Source: Cupriavidus basilensis
GTDB lineage: Bacteria > Pseudomonadota > Gammaproteobacteria > Burkholderiales > Burkholderiaceae
Direction: 5' to 3'
NCBI RefSeq assembly: GCF_008801925.2
Contig: NZ_CP062804.1
Location: forward strand, 2,790,001-2,854,000
Length of the DNA stretch: 64,000 bases
Shown here: one piece after another, positions 1-10,638 of the stretch
How the letters are laid out: each line of letters starts with the position of its first letter
Position numbering within the stretch: position 1 is the stretch's first letter
The notes under the pieces: model-generated
The model's input: only the letters and a program-made list of their open reading frames with translations
Told to the model about the DNA's origin: nothing
Databases searched by the model: none
Translations under genes and position numbers: made by a program

Positions 1-552
1 TTCCTCGAAGCCGGCGCGCAGGCAATGTGGGGCGCGGACTTCCATCGCATGCCCACGCCTTATGGCCAGATGGTGGAAGTGATGGGCCTGACCGCGCCGG
101 CGCAACGGCTGCTGATCATCGCCGCCGCCTTCGGGCTGATGGTGCTGCTGCACCTGTTCCTCACCCGCACCGTGACCGGCTCCACCATCGTGGCGATGGC
201 GCAGAACCGCGAGGGCGCGGCGCTGGTTGGCATCGACGCCACGCGTGTCACGCTGCTGGTGTTTGCCATCTCCGGCGCGCTCGCCGCCATTGCCGCCACG
301 CTCTACGCGCCGATCAACCTGGTCTACCCGAGCATGGGCAACCTGGTCATCACCAAGGCCTTCGTCATCATCATCCTCGGCGGCATGGGCAGCATTCCGG
401 GGGCCATCGTGGGCGGGCTGATCATCGGCATGGCCGAGAGCTTCGGCGGCTTCTACGTCTCGACGGACTACAAGGACATCATCGCCTTCGCGCTGCTGGT
501 GCTCATCCTGTCGATCCGGCCCCAAGGCCTGTTTGCCGGCAAGGCCGCATAA
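1..552 (+). CDS. livH: Branched-chain amino acid ABC transporter permease, LivH type (5' end missing)
   Basis: The reading frame is open from base 1, so the gene begins before the window and only the last 183 residues are seen. These are hydrophobic, with several membrane helices, and carry the conserved LivH-type stretch starting MAQNREGAALVGI, the cytoplasmic loop that contacts the ATPase, and a glycine-rich GGMGSIPGAIVGG segment near the C-terminus. Family knowledge makes it one of two inner-membrane permeases of a HAAT-type importer for branched-chain amino acids or related amides. The stop lies 10 nt before the livM start, and the order livH-livM-livG-livF-livK supports the call. The substrate cannot be read from the sequence. 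Confidence 0.93.
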   Translation, partial: FLEAGAQAMWGADFHRMPTPYGQMVEVMGLTAPAQRLLIIAAAFGLMVLLHLFLTRTVTGSTIVAMAQNREGAALVGIDATRVTLLVFAISGALAAIAATLYAPINLVYPSMGNLVITKAFVIIILGGMGSIPGAIVGGLIIGMAESFGGFYVSTDYKDIIAFALLVLILSIRPQGLFAGKAA

Positions 553-562
553 GGAGCGCACC

Positions 563-1609
563 ATGACAAAGACACTGCAAGGCAAGACCGGCTGGGCCCT
601 GTTGCTGGCACTGGCCATCGCGTTCCCGCTGGTCACGCCCAACAGCTACTACCTGACGGTGATGACGCTGGCCTTTATCTACGCCATCGCCACGCTGGGG
701 CTGAACCTGATCACGGGCTACACCGGCCAGCTCAACCTGGCGCACGGCGGCTTCATGGCCATCGGCGCTTATACGCTGGGTATTCTCACGGTGGATCACC
801 AGGTGCCGTTCTGGGCGGCGTTCGTGCTGTCCGGCGTGGTGTGCATGGCGGTGGGCTACTTCGTCGGCGTGGTATCGCTGCGGCTCAAAGGCCATTACTT
901 CTCGATCTTCACGCTGTGCATCGGCTACATCATCTACCTGCTGATCGAGAAGTGGGAGAGCCTGACGCACGGCACCGTGGGGCTGATCGGCATTCCGGTG
1001 CCGGCCTCGGTGGGCCCGCTCGCGTTCGACAACGTGCAGGCGCAGTACTACCTGGTGCTGTTCTTCCTGGTGGCGGGCACCTTCCTGATGCACCGCATCG
1101 TCACTTCGCTGCTGGGCCGCAGCTTCATGGCGGTGCGCAACAGCGACGCGCTGGCGGAGGCGCTCGGCATCAACCTGATGCGCACCAAGGTGCTGTCGTT
1201 CGTGCTGTCGGTGGGCTATGCCGGCTTTGCCGGCGCGCTGTACGCGGGCCAGGTGCGTTTTCTCGGGCCGGACATCGCGCGCACCGACCTGACCTTCGAG
1301 ATGGTGATGGCGATGCTGGTGGGCGGCACCGGCACGCTGCTGGGGCCGCTGCTGGGCGCGGTGCTGGTGCCGTGGGTCACGCAGACGCTGCAGTTCCTGC
1401 AGGACTACCGCATGCTGGTGTTCGGGCCGGTGCTGGTGCTGCTGATCATTTTCGTGCCGGACGGCATCGTGGGCTCGTGGGCCAAGCGCCAGGCGCGCCG
1501 CGCCGCCGCCGCACGCCGCAGCGGCACGAGCCGCGCGCACCCGGCCGACGCGCCCGTCGCCGGCAACCCGAATGCAAACGCTGCGAATGCAGGGGCCGAC
1601 CATGCTTGA
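563..1609 (+). CDS. livM: Branched-chain amino acid ABC transporter permease, LivM type
   Basis: A 348-residue polytopic membrane protein, second permease of the liv-type importer. It shows the LivM signature region LNLITGYTGQLNLAHGGFMA (about residues 45-65), the conserved loop NSDALAEALGINLMRTK and the later GGTGTLLGPLLGAV segment. The ATG at 563 was chosen because AAGGAG sits at 551-556, overlapping the livH stop; the in-frame codons further upstream lie inside livH. The C-terminus is an Arg/Ala-rich hydrophilic tail that looks like a lineage-specific extension. It overlaps livG by 8 nt, so the two are probably translationally coupled. Confidence 0.95.
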   Translation: MTKTLQGKTGWALLLALAIAFPLVTPNSYYLTVMTLAFIYAIATLGLNLITGYTGQLNLAHGGFMAIGAYTLGILTVDHQVPFWAAFVLSGVVCMAVGYFVGVVSLRLKGHYFSIFTLCIGYIIYLLIEKWESLTHGTVGLIGIPVPASVGPLAFDNVQAQYYLVLFFLVAGTFLMHRIVTSLLGRSFMAVRNSDALAEALGINLMRTKVLSFVLSVGYAGFAGALYAGQVRFLGPDIARTDLTFEMVMAMLVGGTGTLLGPLLGAVLVPWVTQTLQFLQDYRMLVFGPVLVLLIIFVPDGIVGSWAKRQARRAAAARRSGTSRAHPADAPVAGNPNANAANAGADHA

Positions 1610-2366
1610 GATCCGCAACCTGACCAAGAAATTCGGCGGCCTGAGCGCCGTGCACGATGTCTCGATCACCTTCGAGACGGGCCATATCAACGCCATCATC
1701 GGCCCCAACGGCGCGGGCAAGACCACCTTCTTCAACCTGATCGCCGGCACCCATGCGCCGACCTCCGGGCAGATCCTGCTCAAGGGCCGCAACGTGGCCG
1801 GCCTGCGCGCCGACCAGATCGCCCGCCTCGGCGTGGCCCGCACCTTCCAGGCCACGCACCTGTTCGACCGCGCCACCGTGCTGGACAACCTGATCGTCGG
1901 CCACCGGCTGCGCACGCAGGCGGGGCTGGCCGACGTGATCTTCAACACGCGCCGGCTGCGCGAGGAAGAACGGCTGTGCCGCGCCAAGGCCGAGGAGGCG
2001 CTCGACTTCGTGGGCCTGGCGCACCTCGCGCATGAAGTGGCGGCGGACATCACGCAGGAAGAGCGCAAGCGCGTGGCCTTTGCGCTGGCGCTGGCCACCG
2101 ATGCCGAACTGCTGCTGCTCGACGAGCCCGCGGGCGGCGTGAACCCCGAGGAGACCGTGGGCCTGGCCGAACTGATCCGCAAGATGGTCCGCCACGGCAA
2201 GACGGTTTGCCTGATCGAACACAAGATGGACATGATCATGCGGCTGGCCGACAAGATCATGGTGCTGAACTACGGCGAGAAGATCGCCGAGGGGTCGCCC
2301 GCGCAGATCCAGCAAGACCCGCAGGTCATCGAAGCCTATCTGGGAGCCGACCATGTTGCAGCTTGA
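1602..2366 (+). CDS. livG: ABC transporter ATP-binding protein, LivG type
   Basis: A 254-residue ATPase that powers the liv-type importer. Walker A is GPNGAGKT at residues 34-41 and Walker B with the catalytic Glu is [11 protein letters not shown]. The LivG-specific C-terminal part, with [24 protein letters not shown], is present. The signature loop just before Walker B reads [12 protein letters not shown] instead of the usual LSxGQ(Q/R)R pattern, so it is degenerate. The ATG at 1602 lies inside the end of livM and matches the LivG N-terminus ([13 protein letters not shown]). The gene overlaps livF by 14 nt. Paired LivG and LivF ATPases form a heterodimer in this family, so one degenerate site may be tolerated. 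Confidence 0.94.
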   Translation: MLEIRNLTKKFGGLSAVHDVSITFETGHINAIIGPNGAGKTTFFNLIAGTHAPTSGQILLKGRNVAGLRADQIARLGVARTFQATHLFDRATVLDNLIVGHRLRTQAGLADVIFNTRRLREEERLCRAKAEEALDFVGLAHLAHEVAADITQEERKRVAFALALATDAELLLLDEPAGGVNPEETVGLAELIRKMVRHGKTVCLIEHKMDMIMRLADKIMVLNYGEKIAEGSPAQIQQDPQVIEAYLGADHVAA

Positions 2367-3060
2367 ACGCGTTTCGCTTTCGTACGGGAGCTTTCGCGCG
2401 CTCGACAACATCACGCTGAACGCCGCCGCCGGCGAGCTGGTGGTGCTGCTGGGCGCCAACGGGGCCGGCAAGAGCTCGATCTTCATGGCGCTCAGCGGCA
2501 TCCACCGCACCAGCGGCGGCAGCATGCGCTTTGATGGCCGCGAGCTGGCCGGCATGAAGCCCTCGCAGATCGTGCAGGCGGGACTGGTGCACTGCCCCGA
2601 GGGGCGCAAGCTGTTTCCCGCCATGAGCGTGCAGAAGAACCTGACGCTGGGCGCCTACGTGCACCGGCGCGACTCCGCCGGCATCAAGCGCTCGCTGGAA
2701 GACGTCTTCGAGATGTTCCCGATCCTGCGGCAGAAAAAAGACGATCCGGCGGGCTCGCTTTCCGGCGGACAGCAGCAGATGGTGGCGCTCGGCCGCGCGC
2801 TGATGGGACGCCCGCGCACGCTGCTGCTCGACGAACCATCGCTGGGCCTGGCGCCACTGGTGGTCAAGCAGATGTTCGAGGTGATCCAGCGCATCAACCG
2901 CGCGGGCACCACGGTGCTGCTGGCCGAACAGAACGCCTATGCGGCGCTGGGCATCGCCCACCGCGCGTATGTGATCGAGAGCGGCCGCATCGTGATGCAA
3001 GGCGACCGCGACACGCTGCTGAAGGACGAAGGGATTCGCCGCGCTTATATCGGTGGCTAG
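2353..3060 (+). CDS. livF: ABC transporter ATP-binding protein, LivF type
   Basis: A 235-residue ATPase, second nucleotide-binding subunit of the liv importer. Walker A GANGAGKS, a canonical signature [16 protein letters not shown] and Walker [16 protein letters not shown] are all intact. [16 protein letters not shown] is typical of LivF, as is the end of the protein, [19 protein letters not shown]. The start overlaps livG, so expression should be coupled. It is the last gene before a 244-nt repeat-rich gap that separates it from the binding-protein gene. Confidence 0.95.
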   Translation: MLQLERVSLSYGSFRALDNITLNAAAGELVVLLGANGAGKSSIFMALSGIHRTSGGSMRFDGRELAGMKPSQIVQAGLVHCPEGRKLFPAMSVQKNLTLGAYVHRRDSAGIKRSLEDVFEMFPILRQKKDDPAGSLSGGQQQMVALGRALMGRPRTLLLDEPSLGLAPLVVKQMFEVIQRINRAGTTVLLAEQNAYAALGIAHRAYVIESGRIVMQGDRDTLLKDEGIRRAYIGG

Positions 3061-3094
3061 AGCGCGCCAAAGCCGTTGGAAATGACGACGGCAG

Positions 3095-3249
3095 TTGCTC
3101 CCTCTCCCCTCAGGGGGAGAGGGTTGGGGAGAGGGGTGGCTTAGCTAGGAGCCACAAAAAGCGAAGCCAAAGGTCTTGCGCAGCGCGACGGCGCAATGAT
3201 CGCCCGCCCTCTCCCCCCCCCTCTCCCGCAAGCGGGAGAGGGGAGCAAG
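3095..3249. repeat. Composite inverted-repeat element (CCCTCTCCC/GGGAGAGGG hairpins)
   Basis: Two strong hairpins lie in the livF-livK gap. The first has arms 3100-3109 and 3114-3123; the second has 12-nt arms at 3218-3229 and 3232-3243 around a 2-nt loop. The outer edges are themselves near-inverted copies (TTGCTCCCTCTCCCC at about 3095 and GAGAGGGGAGCAAG at 3237), so the whole resembles a palindromic BIME- or MITE-like unit. A related CTCTCCCCCTGAGG fragment lies near 23695. It may also limit read-through from livF into livK. Confidence 0.75.
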
Positions 3250-3304
3250 ACCAGAACCAGCAGGCAAGAACGAACGCAGTGCAAACACAACTGGAGACAG
3301 CCAA

Positions 3305-4477
<1,173 letters not shown>

Positions 4478-4518
4478 CGCACGGCAAGAGACAGGCCCGG
4501 CGCACCGCCGGCGCCATC

Positions 4519-4560
4519 GGCAACGAGCCCGCCCTGGCTAGCCAGGGCGGGCTCGTTGCC
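4519..4560 (+). terminator. Perfect hairpin downstream of livK
   Basis: A perfect inverted repeat: 20-nt arms 4519-4538 and 4541-4560 around the dinucleotide TA. It lies 41 nt after the livK stop and 46 nt before the stop of the convergent DUF6600 gene. There is no clear T-run on either side, so it may end transcription in both directions without being a textbook intrinsic terminator. Confidence 0.7.
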
Positions 4561-4606
4561 CTTCATGCGTGCGGAACCGCGCTCTCCCAAGCGATCCGCC
4601 CCGCCC

Positions 4607-7027
4607 TCACGCGTGGGGTGGCTGCGCATCCGCCGCCGCGGGATGCGGCTGCGCAGCGTGTTGCTGCTGGCGCTGCAGTTCCTGCTGGCGCTTTTGCTGC
4701 TCCTGCTGCTGGCGCTGTTGGTCCTGCTGCTGGCGCTGCTGCTCCTGCTGCTGACGTTGCATCACTTGCTGCTGCCGCTGCTGCTCCTGTATCTGCTGTT
4801 GCTGCTGACGCTGCTGGGCCTGCTGTTGCATGGCCTGTTGCTGCGCTGCCTGTTGCGCGCGCTGCTGCTCCTGCATCTGCCGTTGCATGGCTTGCTGCTG
4901 CCGTTGCTGCTCCTGCATCTGGCGCTGCTGGGCCTGCTGCTGCGCTGCCTGTTGCGCGTGCTGCTGCTCCTGCATCTGCCGTTGCTGCTGCTGACGCTGC
5001 ATCTCTTGCTGCTGCTGGAGCGCCTGCTGCGCGTGCTGCTGGTCGCCCGCCTGCCGCTGTTGCTGCTGGCGCTGCATCTCTTGCTGCTGCTGGAGTGCCT
5101 GCTGCGCGCGCTGCTGGTCGCCCGCCTGGCGCTGTTGCTGCTGGCGCTGCATGTCCTGCTGCTGTTGCAGCGCCTGTTGGCCGCGAGCCATGCCTTGCGG
5201 CTCCGGCTGCGGGCCGCGGCCATTCGGCTGTGCCTGCTGGAGGGGCGCTGCCGGCTGGCCGTTCTGCGGCGGCATGCCGCCGGCCTGGCCCGGGCGCGTG
5301 GTCCAGCCGCGTGTGCGCGGATCGATGCCCTGGGCGGGCGGCTGGGCACCATGCTCGCCTGCCAGGCCCTGCGGCATCGGCGGACGGATCCCGCCTTCCG
5401 CCCGCTGCGGCGCCATGGCCGGGTTGCCGAAGTTACCGCCTGCCGGACCGCCGACCTGGCCGCCTGCGATGCGGCCATGATTGGCCTGGGCTGCCTGGCT
5501 CAGCCGGACTGGCGCGGGCGCAGCCTGGATGGCGGCAGGACCGTTGCCCCGCCCTTGCCAGACTGGCCCGGCGCCAGGCACCGCGCCGCCGGCGCGGGCA
5601 AAACGCTGGGCCAGTTCGTCGCTGGCGGGGCGGCCCGGAGGGCGCGCCGCGATAGCCGGACGCGCAAAGCCTTGCATCGCCGCGGCCGGAGCCGGCCGCG
5701 CGGGCGCCGGGCCGACCAGGCTCGCCTTGACGGGTGCCAGCGGCGGCGCGCCATTGGCCTCGCCCCGCGGCAGGTCACGCCAGGCCACATTGCGGGCACC
5801 CGGAGGCACGCGCTGGCCCTGCACAAAGGCGCGCGCCGGCATGGCGGTGATGGCGCCGGGTACATCGCGGTTGATGTACGTGTTGTGGACGTTGTGATTG
5901 ATCGTCACGTCGTTGACCGTGACGTTGTTGATCCGCGTGATGTATGTCGGGCTTGCGCCGTAGACAGGCCGATAAGCTTCGCGCGGGCCGAGCGGGTACC
6001 AGGCGACGCCAGGACCATTGCCGATCTGGATGGACGCGTTCCAGCCGCCGCCGCCGATAAAGCCGACCAGCGCCGGCGCATAGACCGGGCGCGCCGCGAC
6101 CGGGCCCGGCATCCAGCCCCAGCGCTCGCCAACGCGCGCCCAGCGGCCGTAGTGGAACGGCGCAAAGCCCCAGGGCGCATCGTCGCACCAGCTCCACCCC
6201 CACGGCGCCACCCAGGCCCAGTGGCCTGTGCTGTACGGCGCCCAGTCCGCCGCCACGACACGCGGGAACCACACCGCGCCATAGCCGGGATCTTCTTGCC
6301 AGTCGCCGTAGCTATCCAGCTCGGCGGAGCCGGTCATTTCACGCGGCACGTAGCGTGCCGACGGCGATCCGTCCTCCCGAGCGTCCCGCGCCAAGGCCCA
6401 CTGGTCAAACGCATCCATCGGGGGATTGGAAGCACTGCCGTCTTGCGCCAGGTCGGAGCCATCGAAGCGGATCTGGTCACCGCGCCGCATTACCAGCGAG
6501 TGGTTGTCGCCGTAGACCACGGCAGTGCCGTGATGCATGGTGACGACCGTGCTGGTGCCGTCGGGCGCCACGTCCAGGCGGTAGTCGCCTGGCTCGCTGG
6601 GCACGAACGCCAGGTTGGGCGTATCCACCTCGACCGGCTGGTCCGGCGGCAGCGCGCGCACACGCAATTGCAGCGTGCCCTGGGTCAGCTTGACCTGGGT
6701 AGCGCTGTCGTCGAGGTTGAGCACCGTCACGGCGGTACCGCTGCCAAGCCGGATCGCCGTGGACCCGGCATGCAGCTCGGCACGGCCGCCATTGTCGACC
6801 CACAGGCGGTCGCCCGTGGTAATGGGCCGGTTCAGCGCCGCGGCTGCCCAATCGTCCGAACCCGCCGGGGCAAAGCTCAGGTTGCCGGCAGCATCGGTCA
6901 CGGTGCCGATGCGGCCGGAGGGATCGGCGGATTGCGCCAGCGCCGGCAGTTGCCAAGTGGCGAAAACGATGCCTGCGGCAAGCAGCAAGGCGCGGGCGCC
7001 GGGGCCAAGCCTGCGATCAGAAAACAT
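4607..7027 (-). CDS. Exported FecR-like/DUF6600 protein with glutamine-rich repeat tail
   Basis: An 806-residue protein. Residues 1-32 form a signal peptide (MFSDRRLGPGARALLLAAG... ending ALAQSA). Roughly residues 40-210 resemble a FecR-type domain (GDRLWVDNGGRAELHAGSTA, then TQVKLTQGTLQLRVR). Residues about 240-350 are the Trp/Gly/Pro-rich DUF6600 pattern with repeated W-x-P and G-H/R-W units (YSTGHWAWVAPWGWSW). The last ~200 residues are mostly Gln with Arg, Met, Ala and Glu, including about three copies of a 25-residue unit (75 bp in DNA, about 4950-5175). The start at 7027 has AAGAGG upstream and gives the signal peptide; longer starts do not. No function is known. It probably acts in or beyond the periplasm, and the tail suggests an extended coiled or sticky surface segment. 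Confidence 0.82.
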   Translation of the reverse strand: MFSDRRLGPGARALLLAAGIVFATWQLPALAQSADPSGRIGTVTDAAGNLSFAPAGSDDWAAAALNRPITTGDRLWVDNGGRAELHAGSTAIRLGSGTAVTVLNLDDSATQVKLTQGTLQLRVRALPPDQPVEVDTPNLAFVPSEPGDYRLDVAPDGTSTVVTMHHGTAVVYGDNHSLVMRRGDQIRFDGSDLAQDGSASNPPMDAFDQWALARDAREDGSPSARYVPREMTGSAELDSYGDWQEDPGYGAVWFPRVVAADWAPYSTGHWAWVAPWGWSWCDDAPWGFAPFHYGRWARVGERWGWMPGPVAARPVYAPALVGFIGGGGWNASIQIGNGPGVAWYPLGPREAYRPVYGASPTYITRINNVTVNDVTINHNVHNTYINRDVPGAITAMPARAFVQGQRVPPGARNVAWRDLPRGEANGAPPLAPVKASLVGPAPARPAPAAAMQGFARPAIAARPPGRPASDELAQRFARAGGAVPGAGPVWQGRGNGPAAIQAAPAPVRLSQAAQANHGRIAGGQVGGPAGGNFGNPAMAPQRAEGGIRPPMPQGLAGEHGAQPPAQGIDPRTRGWTTRPGQAGGMPPQNGQPAAPLQQAQPNGRGPQPEPQGMARGQQALQQQQDMQRQQQQRQAGDQQRAQQALQQQQEMQRQQQQRQAGDQQHAQQALQQQQEMQRQQQQRQMQEQQHAQQAAQQQAQQRQMQEQQRQQQAMQRQMQEQQRAQQAAQQQAMQQQAQQRQQQQQIQEQQRQQQVMQRQQQEQQRQQQDQQRQQQEQQKRQQELQRQQQHAAQPHPAAADAQPPHA
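4650..5175 (-). repeat. In-gene glutamine-codon repeat tract
   Basis: Within the DUF6600 gene the DNA is a dense array of CTG/TTG-rich triplets on the plus strand (CAG/CAA on the coding strand). It includes near-identical 75-bp units and shorter derivatives. The repeats stay in multiples of three, so they are coding and not a spacer array. Copy number may vary between strains by slippage or recombination. Confidence 0.85.
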
Positions 7028-7371
7028 TTGGAATACCTCTTGGTCAGTATGGGCGCCCGGGCCGAGACTCGCCGCCCCCGATATCACCATACTTCCGATA
7101 ACGCCACGCAGCCAGACTGGCCGACTTGACTTTGTAAGCACATATGTCCCCGGCCCGGCCATGACCGGCAAGCGCGCCCGCCTGCGTGCCGCGCGCGGCG
7201 GCCCAGGTGCTGCCGGTGTCAGGCGCAGGAGCCCGGTGGCCGGGACAAAGCCGGAAACAATTTGCCGCGAGCCGCGCGAGCGCGGGCCTTGCGCGCAAGG
7301 CCCGCGGCCAGGCCATGGGACGATGGGGAGTAGCGAAAAGTGGCGTAACGTGCCCGGGCAGCCGGCCCGGA
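7028..7371. other. Intergenic gap with perfect 24-bp palindrome
   Basis: This 344-nt gap separates two minus-strand genes. It holds a perfect palindrome at 7282-7305 (GCGGGCCTTGCG and its complement), possibly stopping the upstream GSDEF-EAL transcript although no T-run follows. It must also hold the promoter of the DUF6600 gene. No convincing -35/-10 pair or small gene was recognised. Confidence 0.5.
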
Positions 7372-8721
7372 TCAGCGTGCCGACTGCTGCAGGAACTCGG
7401 TGAACTTGTCGGCGGACATGGGCCTGCCATACAGGTAGCCCTGTACCTCATGGCAGCCATTCTCGGAGAGGAAATCCCGCTGCTCGACGGTTTCCACGCC
7501 CTCGGCCACCACGCCGATGCCCAGGCTGCCACCGACGTTCACCATGGCGCGCACGATGGCGGCGTCGACCGGGTTGTGCGTGACATTGCGGATAAACGAC
7601 TGGTCGATCTTGATCCGGTCCACGGGAAAGGACTTGAGGAAGCTGAGCGAGGCGTAGCCGGTGCCGAAATCGTCGCAGGTCAGGGTCACCCCGTCGCGGC
7701 GCAGGGTCTGCAACTGCCCGGAAAACTCGTCGCCCTGCTGCAGGGCGATGGTCTCGGTGATCTCCAGCTCCAGCCGCTCCGGCGCCAGTGCCAGCTCGCG
7801 CAGCACGTGACGCACTTCGGTCAGCAGCCGGCTCTCGCTAAGCTGCGCGGCAAACAGGTTGATGGCCACCCGCGGTGCATCGGCAAACCCGAGCGACCAC
7901 ATGCGCGCCTGGGCGCAGGCGGTGTGCAGCAGCCAGACGCCGACGTCCGCCGCCACGCTGCTGGCGGCCAGCGCATCGATGAAGCTGGCCGGCGTCAGCA
8001 GGCCCTGGGTGGGATGGCGCCAGCGCATCAGCGCCTCTGCGCCAACCACGCGGCCGTCGCGCAGGTCGATCTGGGGCTGGTACAGCAACTCGAACTGGCG
8101 CTGCGCGTAGGCGTCGCGCAGCGCTTGCACCAGCGACAGGCGGGTCGTCACGTCGGTGCGCATCTGCGGCTTGAAGAAGCGGATGGTGCGGCCGCCGTCG
8201 CGCTTGGCCCGACCCAGGGCCAGGCTGGCCGAGGCCAGGGCATCGGAGGCATTGTCGCCGCCGGCAGGCATCACGCAGGCGCCCAGGCTGGCCAGCACGT
8301 GATGGCGCCGGTTGCCGTACTCGTGGGGCTCGGTCTGCAGCGAAAGGATGGCGGCGCTGACGTGGCGCACCAGGGTGGGATCGGCAATGGAAGGCAGCAA
8401 GACGGCGAACTCGTCGCTGCCGACCCGCCCCAGGATGGCGTCGCGCGGCGAGGCGTCACGCAGGCGGCGGGCCACCCGGCGCAGGATCTCGTCGCCCTCG
8501 GCATGGCCATGCATGTCATTGAACGCGCGGAAATCGTCGATGCCAAGCAGCAATAGCGAGCAGCGCGGGGAAGCCTCCGTGCGCAGGCGGCCTTCCAGCG
8601 TGTTCAAGAATGCCTGGCGCGACGCTACGCCCGTCAGCGGATCAATGTCCGCGTTTGGCGGGGCGCCGGCCTTCGCCTCTGACCTGGCCACCATGCCTGC
8701 CCTGTTCGTGATTATCGACAT
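7372..8721 (-). CDS. GGDEF-EAL protein (degenerate GSDEF, intact EAL): likely c-di-GMP phosphodiesterase
   Basis: A 449-residue soluble protein with no membrane segment or recognised sensor domain. The GGDEF domain (about 25-180) carries GSDEF at 101-105 instead of GG(D/E)EF, so cyclase activity is doubtful; it may bind GTP as a regulator. The EAL domain (about 195-445) has EAL at 229-231, LELEITE, DDFGTG at 350-355, KID at 371-373 and VVAEGVET, so the metal- and substrate-binding set for c-di-GMP hydrolysis is intact. ATG 8721 was preferred over an upstream TTG. It is divergent from wspA, so a phosphodiesterase sits head to head with a cyclase-controlling operon. Confidence 0.88.
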   Translation of the reverse strand: MSIITNRAGMVARSEAKAGAPPNADIDPLTGVASRQAFLNTLEGRLRTEASPRCSLLLLGIDDFRAFNDMHGHAEGDEILRRVARRLRDASPRDAILGRVGSDEFAVLLPSIADPTLVRHVSAAILSLQTEPHEYGNRRHHVLASLGACVMPAGGDNASDALASASLALGRAKRDGGRTIRFFKPQMRTDVTTRLSLVQALRDAYAQRQFELLYQPQIDLRDGRVVGAEALMRWRHPTQGLLTPASFIDALAASSVAADVGVWLLHTACAQARMWSLGFADAPRVAINLFAAQLSESRLLTEVRHVLRELALAPERLELEITETIALQQGDEFSGQLQTLRRDGVTLTCDDFGTGYASLSFLKSFPVDRIKIDQSFIRNVTHNPVDAAIVRAMVNVGGSLGIGVVAEGVETVEQRDFLSENGCHEVQGYLYGRPMSADKFTEFLQQSAR

Positions 8722-8985
8722 CGGTCCGATCTGTCTATCTGGCAAGTGTGACTAAAACCAGGAAAAAATCAAGCCAAGTTAAACGATATGTTGCGGCAAC
8801 AAGTTGCAACGCACCGAATCTCCTTACCGCTGCGCGCGTGCCATTGAAATGGCCGGGGCCTTACAGTACCCTACGCCGCTATCAACCGGCCGCTCGCGCC
8901 CGGTCCGCGCACGCGCGCCGAATCCCGTGCGCCCGGCCGGTCATGGACCGCCTTCCGACAAGAATAAGCAACGGGAAACCGCACC

Positions 8986-10602
8986 GTGACTCACTGGACC
9001 ATCCGCACGCGCATCCTGGCAAGTTTTGCCTTCATCCTGGCGGTCATTTTACTCACGGCGGTGGTCGCCTATGACCGCCAGTCGGCCATCCAGACCCATG
9101 CGAATGCGCTGCGCGACGATGCACTCCCGGGACTCTACTACAGCACCGCGATGCGCGGCGCCTGGGGCGAGACCTATGTGCTGGCCTGGCAGAGCGTGAC
9201 CGCGGCCAATGACGCCGAGCGCCGGCAATACGCCGAGGCCAACTCGGCCCTGCTCAAGCGGCTGGACGGCCTGGAGGCAAAGTACGCCGATTCGATCCGG
9301 CGCGCCGACGATCGCGAGCGCTTCGAGAAATACCGCGAGTTGCGCCGGCACTATGACCAGGTCTCGGCATCGCTGTTCGCGGCGACCGGCCCGGAGGTCG
9401 CCGCCGCCGAAGCCAAGCTGCGCGGACCTATCCACGCCGCCTGGACCGAAGGCCGCACGGCTGTGCAAGCACTGTTGGAAGATAACAACAAAGTGGCCGA
9501 GGAGGGCGCCAGCAGCATCAACCAGGCGGTGCAAACGGCCAAGATCAGCATCGAGATCTCCCTGATCGCCGCCCTTCTGGAGTCGCTGGTGGCCGGCTAC
9601 CTGCTGTTCCGCTCCATTACGGTGCCGATGCGCGCGATCGTCAGGCAGCTCGCCGACATGCGTGGCGGCGACTTTCGCCAGCGCCTGTCGCTAAACCGCA
9701 AGGACGAGTTCCTGGAAGTCGAGCAAGGCTTCAACCAGATGACCGGCGACCTCACCGCGCTGGTCGGGCAGGCCCAGCGCTCGGCCATCCAGGTCACCAC
9801 CTCGGTCAACGAGATCGCCGCCACCGCGCGCCAGCAGCAGGCCACCGCCACCGAAACGGCGGCCACCACCACCGAGATCGGCGCCACCTCGCGCGAGATC
9901 TCCGCCACCTCGCGCGACCTGGTCCGCACCATGACCGAAGTCTCCGGCGCCGCCGAGCAGACCGCTGGCCTGGCCGGCACCGGCCAGGCCAGCTTGTCGC
10001 GCATGGAAGCCACCATGCACCATGTGATGGAAGCCGCCGGCTCGGTCAACGCCAAGCTGGCCACCCTGAACGAGAAGGCGGGCAATATCAACCAGGTGGT
10101 CACCACCATCGCCAAGGTTGCGGACCAGACCAACCTGCTGTCGCTCAACGCTGCCATCGAAGCCGAAAAGGCCGGCGAATACGGGCGCGGCTTCTCGGTG
10201 GTCGCCACCGAGATCCGCCGCCTGGCCGACCAGACCGCGGTGGCCACCTACGACATCGAGCAGATGGTGCGCGAGATCCAGTCAGCGGTGGCCGCGGGCG
10301 TGATGGGCATGGACAAGTTCTCCGAGGAAGTGCGGCGCGGCATGTCGGAGGTGACCCAGGTGGGCGACCAGCTCTCCCAGATCATCGGCCAGGTGCAGTC
10401 GCTGGCACCGCGCGTGCAGATGGTCAACGAGGGCATGCAAGCCCAGGCGGGCGGCGCGGAACAGATCAACCAGGCCCTGATGCAGTTGTCCGAGGCGGCC
10501 CAGCAGACGGTGGAATCCCTGCGCCAGTCCAGCCAGGCGATCGACGAGCTGACGCTGGTCGCCAATGACCTGCGCACCGGCGTGTCGCGCTTCAAGGTTT
10601 GA
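8986..10602 (+). CDS. wspA: Methyl-accepting chemotaxis protein of the Wsp surface-sensing system
   Basis: A 538-residue membrane chemoreceptor. TM1 is at about 8-28, a four-helix-bundle periplasmic part runs to about 188, TM2 is at about 189-209, then HAMP (about 210-262) and a long cytoplasmic signalling coil. The receptor hairpin tip has [20 protein letters not shown] and [17 protein letters not shown]. The start is GTG at 8986. It heads a gene order identical to the Pseudomonas wspABCDEFR operon, in which WspA senses surface contact or envelope stress and activates the WspE kinase. The N-terminal half was not matched to a specific ligand domain. Confidence 0.92.
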   Translation: MTHWTIRTRILASFAFILAVILLTAVVAYDRQSAIQTHANALRDDALPGLYYSTAMRGAWGETYVLAWQSVTAANDAERRQYAEANSALLKRLDGLEAKYADSIRRADDRERFEKYRELRRHYDQVSASLFAATGPEVAAAEAKLRGPIHAAWTEGRTAVQALLEDNNKVAEEGASSINQAVQTAKISIEISLIAALLESLVAGYLLFRSITVPMRAIVRQLADMRGGDFRQRLSLNRKDEFLEVEQGFNQMTGDLTALVGQAQRSAIQVTTSVNEIAATARQQQATATETAATTTEIGATSREISATSRDLVRTMTEVSGAAEQTAGLAGTGQASLSRMEATMHHVMEAAGSVNAKLATLNEKAGNINQVVTTIAKVADQTNLLSLNAAIEAEKAGEYGRGFSVVATEIRRLADQTAVATYDIEQMVREIQSAVAAGVMGMDKFSEEVRRGMSEVTQVGDQLSQIIGQVQSLAPRVQMVNEGMQAQAGGAEQINQALMQLSEAAQQTVESLRQSSQAIDELTLVANDLRTGVSRFKV

Positions 10603-10638
10603 GCGCACGTTGAGCGCCCCGGGCATCCACGCCACCCC

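Noticed and set aside
503..2260. 585-codon open frame on the minus strand
   Set aside because: Runs antisense to livM and livG, which have clear family motifs. The product has no recognisable domain.
4650..5175. Possible CRISPR-like or satellite array
   Set aside because: The repeats are triplet-phased Gln codons within an open frame, not spaced by unique sequence.
4556..7129. 857-codon open frame on the plus strand
   Set aside because: It lies antisense to the DUF6600 gene; the product is a run of Leu from CTG repeats followed by Arg/Ala-rich sequence. The minus strand has a signal peptide, known domains and a ribosome-binding site.
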